Source: a virus. From it: a DNA stretch of 46,111 nucleotides. The position numbers were made by a program, and so were the translations under genes. The stretch lies in IMG/VR virus record IMGVR_UViG_3300025759_000164, positions 1-46,111 of that record. The stretch is one strand, 5' to 3'. The notes under the pieces were generated by a model. The model had not been told where the DNA came from, searched no databases, and saw only the letters and a program-made list of their open reading frames with translations. Every line of letters begins with the position of its first letter. Positions within the stretch are counted from its first letter, which is position 1. Shown in pieces: positions 35,581 to 44,538 of the stretch.

Positions 35581-38172
35581 TTATAAAACTTTTGTTCTTT
35601 TGTTCCTAGCTATTATCTCTTTTTCCCTTAATTCTAGCTCTTTATCCTTTTGTTGAGCTGCTTTTAATTTTAATTGTCTATCTAATAAAAGACGTTCTTT
35701 ACTAGTCTCAATCCCTGCTTTAGTCTGTGCATCTTTACTCTTAGCTAAACTTTCTTTATACTCAAATTCTCTGTTCTTATCTTTTAAAGCTTCTGATTGT
35801 GATCTTAATTTTTCTATTTGTGCTACTATCTCATCTACCTCATCATTAGCATATCCTAACGCTACAATACCAGCTTTGTCTAATTCTGTTTCTCTATCTT
35901 TAGCATTTTCAGATGCTTCAAATTGTAAAGCTTTCTCTTGAGCTTCTCTAGCTGCTTGTAAACTTTCTTCATGTTTCTTCATATCTAACTGCTGCTGTTT
36001 TTCTAATTCTTCTTTCTTCTCTTCATGCAGTTTCTTTAAAACTCCCATCAATTCAGGTGTAGAAGTACTAGTTTGTATTATACCTAGTTCATACGCATCT
36101 GCGCCTAAAGTATTTGTTTGAAGGGTATATTGTTTAATACGTTCTAGTGTATCTATATCAGATAATGATGATTCTATAAAGATATCTAATTGATGTAATA
36201 AAAAGCCTTCCGTAGCAGTTGAAAATATGTGTCTAGTACCATCACTGGTTAAATACGCTACTTGACTAGTTGGATTTTGACTTTCAATATATTGGGCAGT
36301 CTGTAACATACCTGCTCTTAAACGTCTCAAAACTTGATGCAATCTAGTAAATAAATATTGTACTTGATTAGATGAACGCTGCATACCTTGAATAACAGAG
36401 GTAGCTGTTTGCTTAGGTGATATATCCCCAAATAAATATTCAGGGGTCATTCCTATAATCTGGAAGCATTCATTCTTAACAATAGACGCTAATTTAGATT
36501 TCTCTAAAATATCTGCTGTTCTATTTAAATCTACTACTTGACCAATACCTCCTGCCATTTGCATAGCATTTTGTCCCATATTACTCATAGACAAATCTAA
36601 AGGTGCTAATGAAGTATCCCTACCAGTAAGAGCCCATTTTAAGATATTATTCTTACCCCATGATTCACCCATAGATTCACTTGGGATAGCTAATTGATTG
36701 AAGGCAAAAAATCGTCCTACTTCTGTTGCTAATAATTGTGCGTTTCTATTCCAAATCCAATTATAAAATATCTGCCAGGATGCACATTTAGATACTAAAC
36801 TTTGTGATTCATTATATCTATTAGATATAGAGCCTCCATATACAGGAATTAAAACGCCATATCTATATTTAGGATCTGTATACTGAATATCATGTTTCTG
36901 TAACTCTATCCAAATAGACTCTCCATCAGGCGTAGAGGTAGAATAATTTTCATTACTTGTTTCTATATCTAATTTAATACCTCTCCATAATTCATTATAG
37001 TAAAACCATTCTACATGCTCCCCTTCAATAAGGTTATCTAGGTGTTTCTTTCCGTCATACTTAGGAAGAAATGTAGGGACAAAAGTTTCATCAACAATAG
37101 TTTTAAATTCTTCACCTCTACTCTTATACGTTAAGTATCCTGCCTTTCTAGGTAATAGAAAATAAATAGTAGTTTCTCTAAATAAATCTTGACTTATATC
37201 ATCATAACGTCTATCACCTCGTTCTAAACTCTTAAAGGTAGTCCAGTTTTGAATAGAATCTTTATCTTGATTCCTGTTTCCAGTCAGATTATCATACATA
37301 CCATTTACAGTAAAGCCATTAGCATAATACTTTGATAACCATGTTTCCAAATGAAGAATTTGATCCTCACTTAATTTATCTGCATATTTATTTAAGATCG
37401 ACGCTATATTTAACGCCCCAAATTTACCTACCATTAAACTTTCTGAATAACAATCTAAATCAGTACTCTTTAAAGAAAATACATCTTTTTCATTCCATCG
37501 TTCTGGAAAATAGTCTCCATTATGGTAGTTACAATGCACTACAGGATCCTCAGTAATAATACATTGATCTAAAATACCACGTTCAATATCTTTCATATCA
37601 AACTTCATATCCTCTTTCTTCATAGTATGTATAGCCCACTTCTCAATTTCAGTCCTATATTCTAGCTTATACATTCTTTTTATTTCCTCACTATTCTTAA
37701 ACGCTTCTATTTGATCTTCATCAGGATTAGGATTCTCTGCTAAAAAAGCTTTCTCTGCTTGTCTTATTAAATTATCTCGTAAATCCGCATCCATACGTTC
37801 TATAACCTGATTAGTATTTTCAGGATTTACAGCCCTAGAACTATATTTAATATATTTTTTATCATACTCTCCTAAAATTGCATTTCTAAATACAGGAATA
37901 ATAGGATAAAAATTCAATCCCACATCATCAAGATTAGCATCCTGATAATTAAACTCTAATTCCTTAGGGACTGATTCTTTTATATAATCTTCCTTATTAA
38001 TCTTACCATGAGCAAGATTATGCAACTTTGTATATTTTGTACTCTTTGCTGATGTTTGTTCAAACCCATGTGATTCATAATACTCAAATATTGCCTTTAC
38101 TGCATCACTAGCTGTGCCATCTTTATTAAATTTTTCCGATTGTTTTAATATAAATTTTACATCACTTTTCAT
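35581..38172 (-). CDS. Portal protein, crAss-like
   Basis: An 863-residue protein directly after TerL with a 1-nt overlap. The central region carries portal-like features: QIIGMTPEYLFGDISPKQTATSVIQ, split here as the GMTPEYLFG motif followed by SVIQGMQRSSNQVQYLF, typical of the wing-to-stem transition. The last ~160 residues are a long Lys/Glu/Gln coiled coil, consistent with the barrel extension of podovirus-like portals. It would form the dodecameric DNA-entry ring. A 62-nt gap without a clear promoter separates it from the acidic assembly gene. Confident from size, motif and neighbours. Confidence 0.85.
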   Translation of the reverse strand: MKSDVKFILKQSEKFNKDGTASDAVKAIFEYYESHGFEQTSAKSTKYTKLHNLAHGKINKEDYIKESVPKELEFNYQDANLDDVGLNFYPIIPVFRNAILGEYDKKYIKYSSRAVNPENTNQVIERMDADLRDNLIRQAEKAFLAENPNPDEDQIEAFKNSEEIKRMYKLEYRTEIEKWAIHTMKKEDMKFDMKDIERGILDQCIITEDPVVHCNYHNGDYFPERWNEKDVFSLKSTDLDCYSESLMVGKFGALNIASILNKYADKLSEDQILHLETWLSKYYANGFTVNGMYDNLTGNRNQDKDSIQNWTTFKSLERGDRRYDDISQDLFRETTIYFLLPRKAGYLTYKSRGEEFKTIVDETFVPTFLPKYDGKKHLDNLIEGEHVEWFYYNELWRGIKLDIETSNENYSTSTPDGESIWIELQKHDIQYTDPKYRYGVLIPVYGGSISNRYNESQSLVSKCASWQIFYNWIWNRNAQLLATEVGRFFAFNQLAIPSESMGESWGKNNILKWALTGRDTSLAPLDLSMSNMGQNAMQMAGGIGQVVDLNRTADILEKSKLASIVKNECFQIIGMTPEYLFGDISPKQTATSVIQGMQRSSNQVQYLFTRLHQVLRRLRAGMLQTAQYIESQNPTSQVAYLTSDGTRHIFSTATEGFLLHQLDIFIESSLSDIDTLERIKQYTLQTNTLGADAYELGIIQTSTSTPELMGVLKKLHEEKKEELEKQQQLDMKKHEESLQAAREAQEKALQFEASENAKDRETELDKAGIVALGYANDEVDEIVAQIEKLRSQSEALKDKNREFEYKESLAKSKDAQTKAGIETSKERLLLDRQLKLKAAQQKDKELELREKEIIARNKRTKVL

Positions 38173-40289
38173 TAGAATCCTAATTTTACATTATGAAAGC
38201 CTCTATTTAGTAAAGAACTTTTTGCGAGTTCTTCTCTATAATTTACAACTTTTTTGTTATCTTCTCTAATTTTAGACTTAACTATTATGCCTCGGTTAGT
38301 ATTAGACTTAGATGCAAAAATGGATAAACCATATGAAATTAATCTATCACAGTTAAATTTAGGATGAGGATTAAAGTCCAACATCTCTCTTAAAACCATC
38401 TCGTCTTTTATTCTTGTAACCCCAAATATCGGCACTTCAGTACCATCCTCTTTAAATTCATAGCCTATAATCTCCCTACAATATTCTACTAGTATATTAA
38501 ATAGATCCTTCTTAAATTCAGTTGTAGTTGTAATACCATAATCAGAAGTATCTGTAGAAGCTCTAACTACCATATCTTTAATTAAAGGCATCTGATTCTT
38601 TTTCATCATATACCCCGTTTTCTTTCTGCCTATCATCCATTGTATAAAGTTTCTATTATTATTCTCTATACATGCTCTAGCATTATACCACTCAATTAAA
38701 TCTAGTGTTATTTGATATGTTTCATAAGGATCCTCACAACGTCCTGTATACCAAGCTACTAATTTATCTTGATCATATTCTCCATCAATCTCATGAGACG
38801 CTTTATAAATATGAATAGACTGTAGAGATACCGATGAAGTAGTTTTAATAGGCGTTACAGTATCCACTCCTGCATAATATAAACCAAAAGGAGGATTAGA
38901 TAATGGAGGTTCTACTACACATACGGCACCATGCGTTATTGTCCTACGCTTTACAGGAAAATCTTTTACTACAGGATATTTACTTCCTAACTTATGAAAT
39001 ACTTTTATTTCATTACGATGTAAAGTAACTGCATTGGGCTCATAGTTTTGTGTTAACCATTCATAATGAGGTTCAATAAGTTCTGTTGGAAATATATTCT
39101 CTAATCGTGTTTTGAACATATCCTCTAATGTTTGAGGATACTGGGCCTTAAAAATCTGATAATCAGCAAAGGATTTTAACTTCTCCTTTTGAGCCTGTTC
39201 TTCTAGTGCTATCTTAGCTTCTTCAATTAAGCTATTTCCAAACTCATCTTTACAACTACCATATGAATAATATGCAGGTACAAATATACCTACTTTTTGA
39301 TGTGGTTTATTACCCCATACATTAGGTAACGCCAACATATTATAAGCTTCAGGATTATAAATAATACTTTTTAATTGTTGACTCTCAGATACATTACCTG
39401 CTGCACCCCCTACATGTACACAACCTGTAACTATATTTCCATCCATTAAGGCAGGTGTTAAAAGACCTAGTACTTCACCTAAGTTTTTACTAATTCCTGC
39501 TTCATCTATAAAAGCCTCTGATGTAGCTCCTGATACTATTTGAGAGGCTTTGTTCTTTGTATTTACAGTTTTAAGTGTAGAGAAGTTTCCTAAGTAAGAC
39601 TTATCAGGCATCTGTAAACGTTGCTGCCAATATCCTTTTCCAGAAGGATCTAAGTTTCTATGCCACCCGGTATTTGCATTTAAGAAATCTCTATATCCCT
39701 CTAATACTTGCCATCCTGATGTCAAATATTCATCATCAGACGCAGAAAATTTTCCCTTAAATTTATGCTCAAACCAGAATCGTTTTAATAATTTAGATAA
39801 CAGTTTTAAAGAAAATCCAAACTGACGTACCTTAGCTGTAACTGTAAATTCTTTTTGTAACTCCGCCTTTTCTATTAACTGAAAAAACCAGATATCCGTA
39901 TCTCGAATTTCTGGTTGCATAGTAATACCGCCCTTAAACGTAATTTCAGCAAAATTCAAATACCAATAAGTATCTCCTGTAATATAATATTCATCATCTA
40001 TTAAAAGCCCTCCATATATGAGTGCCTTTTGAGTATCCCAGTATATCTTATAATCTCTAGAACCTGGTACTCTATCACAGAAGTAACCATTATTTTGAAA
40101 ATCCCTAGCTTCTTTGTTTGCCCTAGAAATTCTCTCATCTAAATTCATTTCTCCTGGTAACCTATATACCCTATCAATAAGTGCTAGTCTTTCTTCAGGT
40201 GTAATAGATTCTTTAGTAAGTATTTTACTCTTACTATCCCATTTAAAAATATTTGATTTAAGGTCTTGGACATTTGCTCTTCTTGCCAT
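38172..40289 (-). CDS. terL: Terminase large subunit
   Basis: A 705-residue packaging ATPase-nuclease. The Walker A region is KVRQFGFSLK (about residues 153-163), the K-x-R-Q-x-G-x-S variant of crAss-like and related terminases. Walker B is EAFIDEAG (about 258-265). The coupling motif region CVHVGGAAG follows. The C-terminal nuclease begins at YYAGVDTVTP with its first catalytic Asp, and further acidic residues appear in DLIEWYNARACIENNNRN. The start at 40289 is forced: an in-frame TAA lies four codons upstream. It overlaps the portal gene by 1 nt. No intein or intron interrupts it. Confidence 0.93.
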   Translation of the reverse strand: MARRANVQDLKSNIFKWDSKSKILTKESITPEERLALIDRVYRLPGEMNLDERISRANKEARDFQNNGYFCDRVPGSRDYKIYWDTQKALIYGGLLIDDEYYITGDTYWYLNFAEITFKGGITMQPEIRDTDIWFFQLIEKAELQKEFTVTAKVRQFGFSLKLLSKLLKRFWFEHKFKGKFSASDDEYLTSGWQVLEGYRDFLNANTGWHRNLDPSGKGYWQQRLQMPDKSYLGNFSTLKTVNTKNKASQIVSGATSEAFIDEAGISKNLGEVLGLLTPALMDGNIVTGCVHVGGAAGNVSESQQLKSIIYNPEAYNMLALPNVWGNKPHQKVGIFVPAYYSYGSCKDEFGNSLIEEAKIALEEQAQKEKLKSFADYQIFKAQYPQTLEDMFKTRLENIFPTELIEPHYEWLTQNYEPNAVTLHRNEIKVFHKLGSKYPVVKDFPVKRRTITHGAVCVVEPPLSNPPFGLYYAGVDTVTPIKTTSSVSLQSIHIYKASHEIDGEYDQDKLVAWYTGRCEDPYETYQITLDLIEWYNARACIENNNRNFIQWMIGRKKTGYMMKKNQMPLIKDMVVRASTDTSDYGITTTTEFKKDLFNILVEYCREIIGYEFKEDGTEVPIFGVTRIKDEMVLREMLDFNPHPKFNCDRLISYGLSIFASKSNTNRGIIVKSKIREDNKKVVNYREELAKSSLLNRGFHNVKLGF

Positions 40290-40411
40290 GCTTCTAGTTT
40301 ACTTACTGTAGCTTCTAAATTATCTATCTTTTTACTTTGCTCTTCTAATACAGATTCTAGAATTTTTATCCTAGTAGTATTAACGCTCTGAATTAAATTA
40401 GATTTGATCAT
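40184..40411 (-). CDS. Small coiled-coil ORF overlapping the terL start
   Basis: A 75-residue ORF filling the 108-nt gap between the 167-residue gene and terL, then running 106 nt into terL in another frame. Residues 14-45 (RIKILESVLEEQSKKIDNLE onward) form a good heptad coiled coil, which argues for a real protein because the gap is otherwise unexplained in this compact genome. Its start overlaps the preceding gene by 14 nt. It could be a small packaging cofactor; no match to known TerS proteins is claimed. Confidence 0.45.
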   Translation of the reverse strand: MIKSNLIQSVNTTRIKILESVLEEQSKKIDNLEATVSKLEAWQEEQMSKTLNQIFLNGIVRVKYLLKNLLHLKKD

Positions 40412-40901
40412 ATGCTAATTTTGTATTACCTCTACCTTTACGTTCAGCCTCTTTAGCTTTTTCTGCACTATCAAAACTGCTTAGTATCTTATCTCCTTTC
40501 TCAAATAACTTTATAACCTTATCAAAATTACCATCTTGATTATCATCATCCAAGGGTGTATTTTTTAAATAAGCAGCTAACCTATCTAACATAACCTTTT
40601 GGCCCTCATAGTAACGTAACTTAGGGGTAGAATAAATATCTGTCACTTTTATTATCGCTCTTACTATTTCAACATCATCAGGCTTATAATCTCCTTTATG
40701 ATCTTTCTTTACCTCCTCTTGTTTCTTATCCTCTTCATAATTTCTATAAGGAGATTCAGGATGTGCCATGTAATATACATAGTTAATCCCTGGAATTCCA
40801 TATTTAGTATATACTTCTTTTAGTTCAGGTATATTTATAACATGAGGATTTAATACCACCTTATCATTGACAAGATCAAAAAAGTGATCAGACTGTGCCA
40901 T
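40398..40901 (-). CDS. Conserved-type protein upstream of terL, unknown
   Basis: A 167-residue charged protein. N-terminal INIPELKEVYTKYGIPGINY and YYMAHPESPYRN segments are distinctive, followed by a Lys/Glu-rich linker (EEDKKQEEVKKDHKGDY) and a helical C-terminal half ending in a basic stretch. Its position shortly before terL invites comparison with a small terminase subunit, but I see no helix-turn-helix and make no such claim. It overlaps the downstream coiled-coil ORF by 14 nt and the upstream gene by 14 nt. Confidence 0.65.
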   Translation of the reverse strand: MAQSDHFFDLVNDKVVLNPHVINIPELKEVYTKYGIPGINYVYYMAHPESPYRNYEEDKKQEEVKKDHKGDYKPDDVEIVRAIIKVTDIYSTPKLRYYEGQKVMLDRLAAYLKNTPLDDDNQDGNFDKVIKLFEKGDKILSSFDSAEKAKEAERKGRGNTKLAYDQI

Positions 40902-41181
40902 ATCTTAATTTTAAAAGTTTATCTAATGCTAATATACCATACTCTTCAATAGGGATATGAGTAGTTTTAATTGCTATACCTCCTATATCAAAGTACTGTC
41001 CCTCATATTCAAAAATAGCATGATCTATATTGTATAAAATCTTTCCTTTAGGATATTGATGTTGTAAAAGTAATGCAAACCTAATGCAAGACCCTTGTGT
41101 ACAAATCTGTTCAGCATTAGGAAAGCACTCTTTTATTAATTCTATAAATCGTAGAATTTCAATATGATTCACTTCCAACAT
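40888..41181 (-). CDS. Small protein with possible Cys-His-Asp hydrolase triad
   Basis: A 97-residue protein with the order GSCIRFALLL (C32), DHAIFEYEGQYFDI (H54 and D65). A Cys at a helix start, then a His leading a beta-strand, then Asp after the next strand is the layout of papain/NlpC-like hydrolases, here in a very small form. I recall similar short proteins in Bacteroidota phages and elements with no established function. It overlaps both neighbours slightly. The ORF is likely real; the enzymatic idea is tentative. Confidence 0.6.
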   Translation of the reverse strand: MLEVNHIEILRFIELIKECFPNAEQICTQGSCIRFALLLQHQYPKGKILYNIDHAIFEYEGQYFDIGGIAIKTTHIPIEEYGILALDKLLKLRYGTV

Positions 41182-41516
41182 TACTGCTGATATGTAGTAA
41201 TTACATTACGTTTACTTCGATTCTTACTACGCTTCTCTAAACGTAATAATGCTGTCTCTAATGAATCTACTGCTAATAGTGTATCACGAGTTGATAAAAT
41301 ACCCTGATTTACACTCATTAAATGGTCAATACAAAGTTCTATCAAATTCTCAACTATTATACCCTTTTGTTTTGATTCATCATTCTCTTCATTATTTTTA
41401 GATCCCTTTACTATTTTCAATGGAATCTCTCCAATACTAACAAGTCCCTCTGATGTAATATCATATACAGGGACTTTATAATCGTGACTCTTAACTTTTT
41501 TAATAGCTTGCTTCAT
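41181..41516 (-). CDS. Candidate Acb2/Tad1-type hairpin protein (anti-defence)
   Basis: A 111-residue protein. After a ~50-residue N-terminal extension, residues 52-111 form two helices (VENLIELCIDHLMSVNQG and RDTLLAVDSLETALLRLEKR) followed by a KNRSKRNV tail. This helical hairpin with an R-x-x-L-x-A-x-x-x-L-E-x-A-L second helix and the E/N-K-R-T/S-x-x-R-x-K-R end resembles the Acb2/Tad1 hairpin domain. Those phage proteins sequester cyclic nucleotide or ADP-ribose signals of CBASS and Thoeris. The assignment is from pattern memory. It could also be a structural helper with the same fold. Confidence 0.5.
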   Translation of the reverse strand: MKQAIKKVKSHDYKVPVYDITSEGLVSIGEIPLKIVKGSKNNEENDESKQKGIIVENLIELCIDHLMSVNQGILSTRDTLLAVDSLETALLRLEKRSKNRSKRNVITTYQQ

Positions 41517-41523
41517 TGTTTAT

Positions 41524-42390
41524 TTAAATTAATTGCGAACGTTTATACTTAAGTATAGTCCTAGCTTCTTCTTCTAAAAAAGGTAGTTCTATAGGTATAA
41601 CCTCAGTTACAATCCTAACTTTATTTATCTCTTCATCAGTGTCTATTACAAAATGATTTGTAACATCCTCCTCTTTAACCCATTCAGTCTTAACTTGATC
41701 TATAATAAGTTCTTCAGGTGGAAACCCAATATCAGATAACATTACACCATACAAAGACAGTTGTACAGCATACTCCCAGTAGGAAGAATGTTTAAGATGC
41801 TTCAAAGGTGATTTGAAAGTAGGAGCTACTTTTTTACGTAATTGAGGCTTATAATAAGCTTTTACATCAGGTACTAAGTCTTTATTTACTGTCTTATAAT
41901 CTCGAACCTTAGAGCTGACTTCTTTAAGAACAGTCTTATCAGCTTGTCCTGCTAATCTACTAGCATGGTCTCTAAGTATAGGCTCTAAGTAAGTAGTATT
42001 AGGTTTCATACTTTCTGGATTAAAACTTTTAATCCCATCATACATAGGTATTAATACTGTATTAGGCATCTTTGCATCCTGAATCTCTTTCCAGTTGTGC
42101 CAATTAGACCCTCCAGTAGTAGCCCTAGTTCCAGCAGCTTTCCATATACCCCTTAATTTTTCTGGCGTAAAAGTATCCCCAAACTTAGTAATGATATCGT
42201 CTGTAGATAATCCCCACTTAGTCGCTAAATCTAGTACTACCTGTGCATTTGTTCTTTTCTTCAAATACACTTCTGACATCTTAACCCAATCTACTACAGG
42301 TACAAATTCTTTTATAACAGTAGTAACAGAGGTGTACATATCTCCATAGCTGTTCTTATAAGTATGGTCATCATCTTTATATATAATCAT
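41524..42390 (-). CDS. PD-(D/E)XK nuclease, Cas4/RecB-like
   Basis: A 288-residue protein with the nuclease core in order: H98 (GGSNWHNW), E136 (YLEPILRD), D151 (LAGQADK), D164-x-K166 (VRDYKT), then Q210 and Y214 (VQLSLYGVML). About 40 residues of basic insert (KAYYKPQLRKKVAPTFK) separate the DYK motif from the Q-x-x-x-Y helix. This family cleaves DNA with Mg ions; in phages it serves recombination, host DNA breakdown or packaging-linked processing. There is no Cys set for an Fe-S cluster as in Cas4. It sits three genes upstream of the terL region, which suggests a replication-to-packaging role. Confidence 0.85.
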   Translation of the reverse strand: MIIYKDDDHTYKNSYGDMYTSVTTVIKEFVPVVDWVKMSEVYLKKRTNAQVVLDLATKWGLSTDDIITKFGDTFTPEKLRGIWKAAGTRATTGGSNWHNWKEIQDAKMPNTVLIPMYDGIKSFNPESMKPNTTYLEPILRDHASRLAGQADKTVLKEVSSKVRDYKTVNKDLVPDVKAYYKPQLRKKVAPTFKSPLKHLKHSSYWEYAVQLSLYGVMLSDIGFPPEELIIDQVKTEWVKEEDVTNHFVIDTDEEINKVRIVTEVIPIELPFLEEEARTILKYKRSQLI

Positions 42391-42587
42391 ATAAGTCCTA
42401 TTAAAAATAACTGGTTATTTCTCTTCTCTAACTTAAAATATACTTTCTTTCCTGACTTAACGATCTTTAGCCTATACTCAGGTAGTAAAGGATTAATGCC
42501 TTGTCTATTGAGATATTTTAAATTTTTATTGATTCGCTCATAATATTTAAGATACCTCTTCATTTGTTTTCTTGTCTTGATTTTCAT
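42387..42587 (-). CDS. Small basic protein, unknown
   Basis: A 66-residue very basic protein (many Lys and Arg in the first 35 residues), with a short beta-like C-terminus. It overlaps the nuclease start by 4 nt (ATGA), so translation is coupled to the nuclease. It may bind nucleic acid; that is only a suggestion from charge. Confidence 0.55.
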   Translation of the reverse strand: MKIKTRKQMKRYLKYYERINKNLKYLNRQGINPLLPEYRLKIVKSGKKVYFKLEKRNNQLFLIGLI

Positions 42588-42616
42588 CTAAGCATTATTT
42601 AATCTTTATCTAATCT

Positions 42617-42895
42617 TTATTTGATAGTATACTTTAAGGTAATTACATGTACTTCAGGTTGTCTAACTGATATTTTCTTTTCTCCAGACATAGACCGTCC
42701 ACTAATAGTACCTTTAATCTTAAACGCTGATTGAGGCTTTACTTTAATGTTACTCACACTAGTACATCCACAACTAGGTTTAATCTCTAGATCCAATTCC
42801 TTATCAGATATAGATTTACCAGGTACTTCAAAATGTATAACAGTAGACTTAGGAAATACTCCCAAATCTACTGTAGTGTTTTCAAACTGTAACAT
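42617..42895 (-). CDS. DUF1573-like small Ig-type protein
   Basis: A 92-residue beta-rich protein with the hallmark PSCGCTSVS segment (residues about 43-51) preceded by LDLEIK and followed by a strand pair, as in DUF1573 domains of Bacteroidota. Family members are usually exported, but here there is no signal peptide, so this copy is probably cytoplasmic or virion-associated. The function of the family is not established. It touches the upstream gene with a 1-nt overlap. Confidence 0.75.
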   Translation of the reverse strand: MLQFENTTVDLGVFPKSTVIHFEVPGKSISDKELDLEIKPSCGCTSVSNIKVKPQSAFKIKGTISGRSMSGEKKISVRQPEVHVITLKYTIK

Positions 42896-43125
42896 TATGC
42901 TCCAATTAAATATTTAAAGAAAGAATCTGCACATTTCTCTACTTCGGCAGGTGCTACACCTGTCCCATTATATACAGACGTTGCCAATACTAAAGACTGC
43001 ACTCTAAACATTTGTGTAGCTCTAGCCATAGCATCCTGAGCAGGATCTACATTAGGCATTTGATTTGCCGTTGGATTAGGCACTTGATTAGGTTGAGTCA
43101 TTCCAATTACTTTACTCATTGTCAT
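42895..43125 (-). CDS. Small Pro/Asn/Gln-rich protein, unknown
   Basis: A 76-residue protein with a Pro/Asn/Gln-rich start (TQPNQVPNPTANQMPNVDP) and a helical C-terminal half (MARATQMFRVQSLVLATSVY). It overlaps the upstream Cys-rich gene by 14 nt and the DUF1573-like gene by 1 nt. I recall small proteins of this build in crAss-like phages, without a role. Confidence 0.6.
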   Translation of the reverse strand: MTMSKVIGMTQPNQVPNPTANQMPNVDPAQDAMARATQMFRVQSLVLATSVYNGTGVAPAEVEKCADSFFKYLIGA

Positions 43126-43483
43126 TAATTGTTATAAGGTTGATAAATTCTAATCTCTGTGTTTCGTCCTTCAATGTCTGAAGAACTTCCCACTCATGGC
43201 GAGTTAGCCATCGTGGATAACACTTCTTATCACAAGGTTCTTGCTCATAATGCTTTTTATCTGCCCATTCACAGCCACATTGTATACAAAACCCTTTTTC
43301 AATACATACAGGTGAAAATTTAGTTACTTGTTCTAAACGCCAATTAGCTTGGTCATCTCTCCAAGAACTACCTAATACCTGTTTCGTTAATTGAGATAGA
43401 AGTGAATTATACTTTGCAAAAAGATAATTAATTACCTTTTCTCTAGTAATCTCCAATTCTATCCCATTAAACTTTAAATTCAT
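43112..43483 (-). CDS. Small Cys-rich, probably zinc-binding protein
   Basis: A 123-residue protein. A helical N-terminal half is followed by a Cys cluster (C60, C66, C69, C71, C84, C88 and H78) in the form FCIQCGC then EPCDKKCYPRW, a likely zinc-binding knuckle. Similar short proteins with a 'C-x-x-C-G-C ... P-C-x-x-x-C-Y-P' pattern are familiar from crAss-like phages but unassigned. A regulatory or structural zinc protein is plausible. Confidence 0.65.
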   Translation of the reverse strand: MNLKFNGIELEITREKVINYLFAKYNSLLSQLTKQVLGSSWRDDQANWRLEQVTKFSPVCIEKGFCIQCGCEWADKKHYEQEPCDKKCYPRWLTRHEWEVLQTLKDETQRLEFINLITINDNE

Positions 43484-43492
43484 AATTAATTC

Positions 43493-43828
43493 TTAATTTT
43501 TAATAATGAATTTTACTACTGTCTCCAATAAATTAGCAGATGCAGAATCTCCAAATTCTATCTCTACTTGTTTACCTAGACATTCACTATAAGATTCTTC
43601 AATCTTACCCCAAAGCAAACGAATCAAATTAATAGCATCATCCCCTTTAATTTTTACCTTTTCTTCTGTTACATCATAAAAGGTATCATCAAATGTTTGG
43701 ATGACTTCACCAGCATTCTCAATGAAGCAACCTGCTACACCTAAGTCTGATTTGAAACTTTCTGTTCTAAGGCCTTGAGTCTTACCAATTTTAGACTCGA
43801 AAAAGTCTGATTTTTTACTAGTTGCCAT
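43493..43828 (-). CDS. Hypothetical protein
   Basis: A 111-residue soluble protein with mixed helix and strand and a basic start (MATSKKSDFFESK). No motif is recognised. It overlaps the winged-helix candidate upstream by 11 nt, so the two are probably translated together. Confidence 0.6.
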   Translation of the reverse strand: MATSKKSDFFESKIGKTQGLRTESFKSDLGVAGCFIENAGEVIQTFDDTFYDVTEEKVKIKGDDAINLIRLLWGKIEESYSECLGKQVEIEFGDSASANLLETVVKFIIKN

Positions 43829-44180
43829 TTAACCTAAATTTAATTGTGAAATCAATGTCAGATAAGGTAGGAGTTATACCTGGATGCAGACGTGTTGATT
43901 GTCCCTTTCCTTGAATAAGTCCTCTCTTTCTAAATTTACTCATAACATTCTCAATAGACTTCTCTCTTTTGATATGTCCATCTCGAACTAACATTAAGGG
44001 GGCTTTTTCCTGATATAAGAACACGTAAGATAGAGTTAGTAATTGAGTATTATTTATCTCTACATGAGAATTACTCAAAATCCATTCCAATTGGAATTTA
44101 ATTAACTCTATCTTACTGACACTTCTAACAGTGCTCATTCTTATATTGTCTTGTTTAATTTCTTGTTCTAACTGTTCCAT
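43818..44180 (-). CDS. Probable winged helix DNA-binding protein
   Basis: A 120-residue protein. Residues 20-60 form helices. A recognition-helix-like segment follows (KSIENVMSKFRKRGLIQGKG, about residues 77-96), then a beta-wing-like stretch (STRLHPGITPTLSDIDFTIKF). This matches the winged-helix layout of small phage transcription or replication regulators. It is preceded by an AT-rich leader of ~30 nt after the 108-residue gene. DNA-binding is likely from pattern; targets are unknown. Confidence 0.6.
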   Translation of the reverse strand: MEQLEQEIKQDNIRMSTVRSVSKIELIKFQLEWILSNSHVEINNTQLLTLSYVFLYQEKAPLMLVRDGHIKREKSIENVMSKFRKRGLIQGKGQSTRLHPGITPTLSDIDFTIKFRLNGN

Positions 44181-44211
44181 ACTAATAATATAATACTAAA
44201 TATTATTATTT

Positions 44212-44538
44212 TCAAATATTTTCTAGATAATTTTTCAAAACTAACGTCTTTTCTGTATAAGGCCCCTTCCACGCTTTAATTTGTTTCAATAACAACGCTT
44301 CAAAGTCTTTTGTATACAAATTCACTAAATACACATCATTACCTATAGTTAACTGTGTCATTGAATTTGCATTATCTTCTTCTAAAAAAGTATGAGATGA
44401 CTCTTCATTCTTTAACTCCGCCCAATTAGATATCATTTCTGTAAATACCTTAAGTATAGACGTATAATCATCTACATGAGTTGGAGCCTCTGAGGTTATG
44501 TCATACTTCATTACATAAATAGGAATCTCGAAGATCAT
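44212..44538 (-). CDS. Hypothetical protein
   Basis: A 108-residue acidic protein without recognised motifs. It contains an LTIGNDVYLVNLYTKDFEAL segment of strand-then-helix type. It overlaps the 76-residue gene by 4 nt (ATGA). Confidence 0.6.
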   Translation of the reverse strand: MIFEIPIYVMKYDITSEAPTHVDDYTSILKVFTEMISNWAELKNEESSHTFLEEDNANSMTQLTIGNDVYLVNLYTKDFEALLLKQIKAWKGPYTEKTLVLKNYLENI

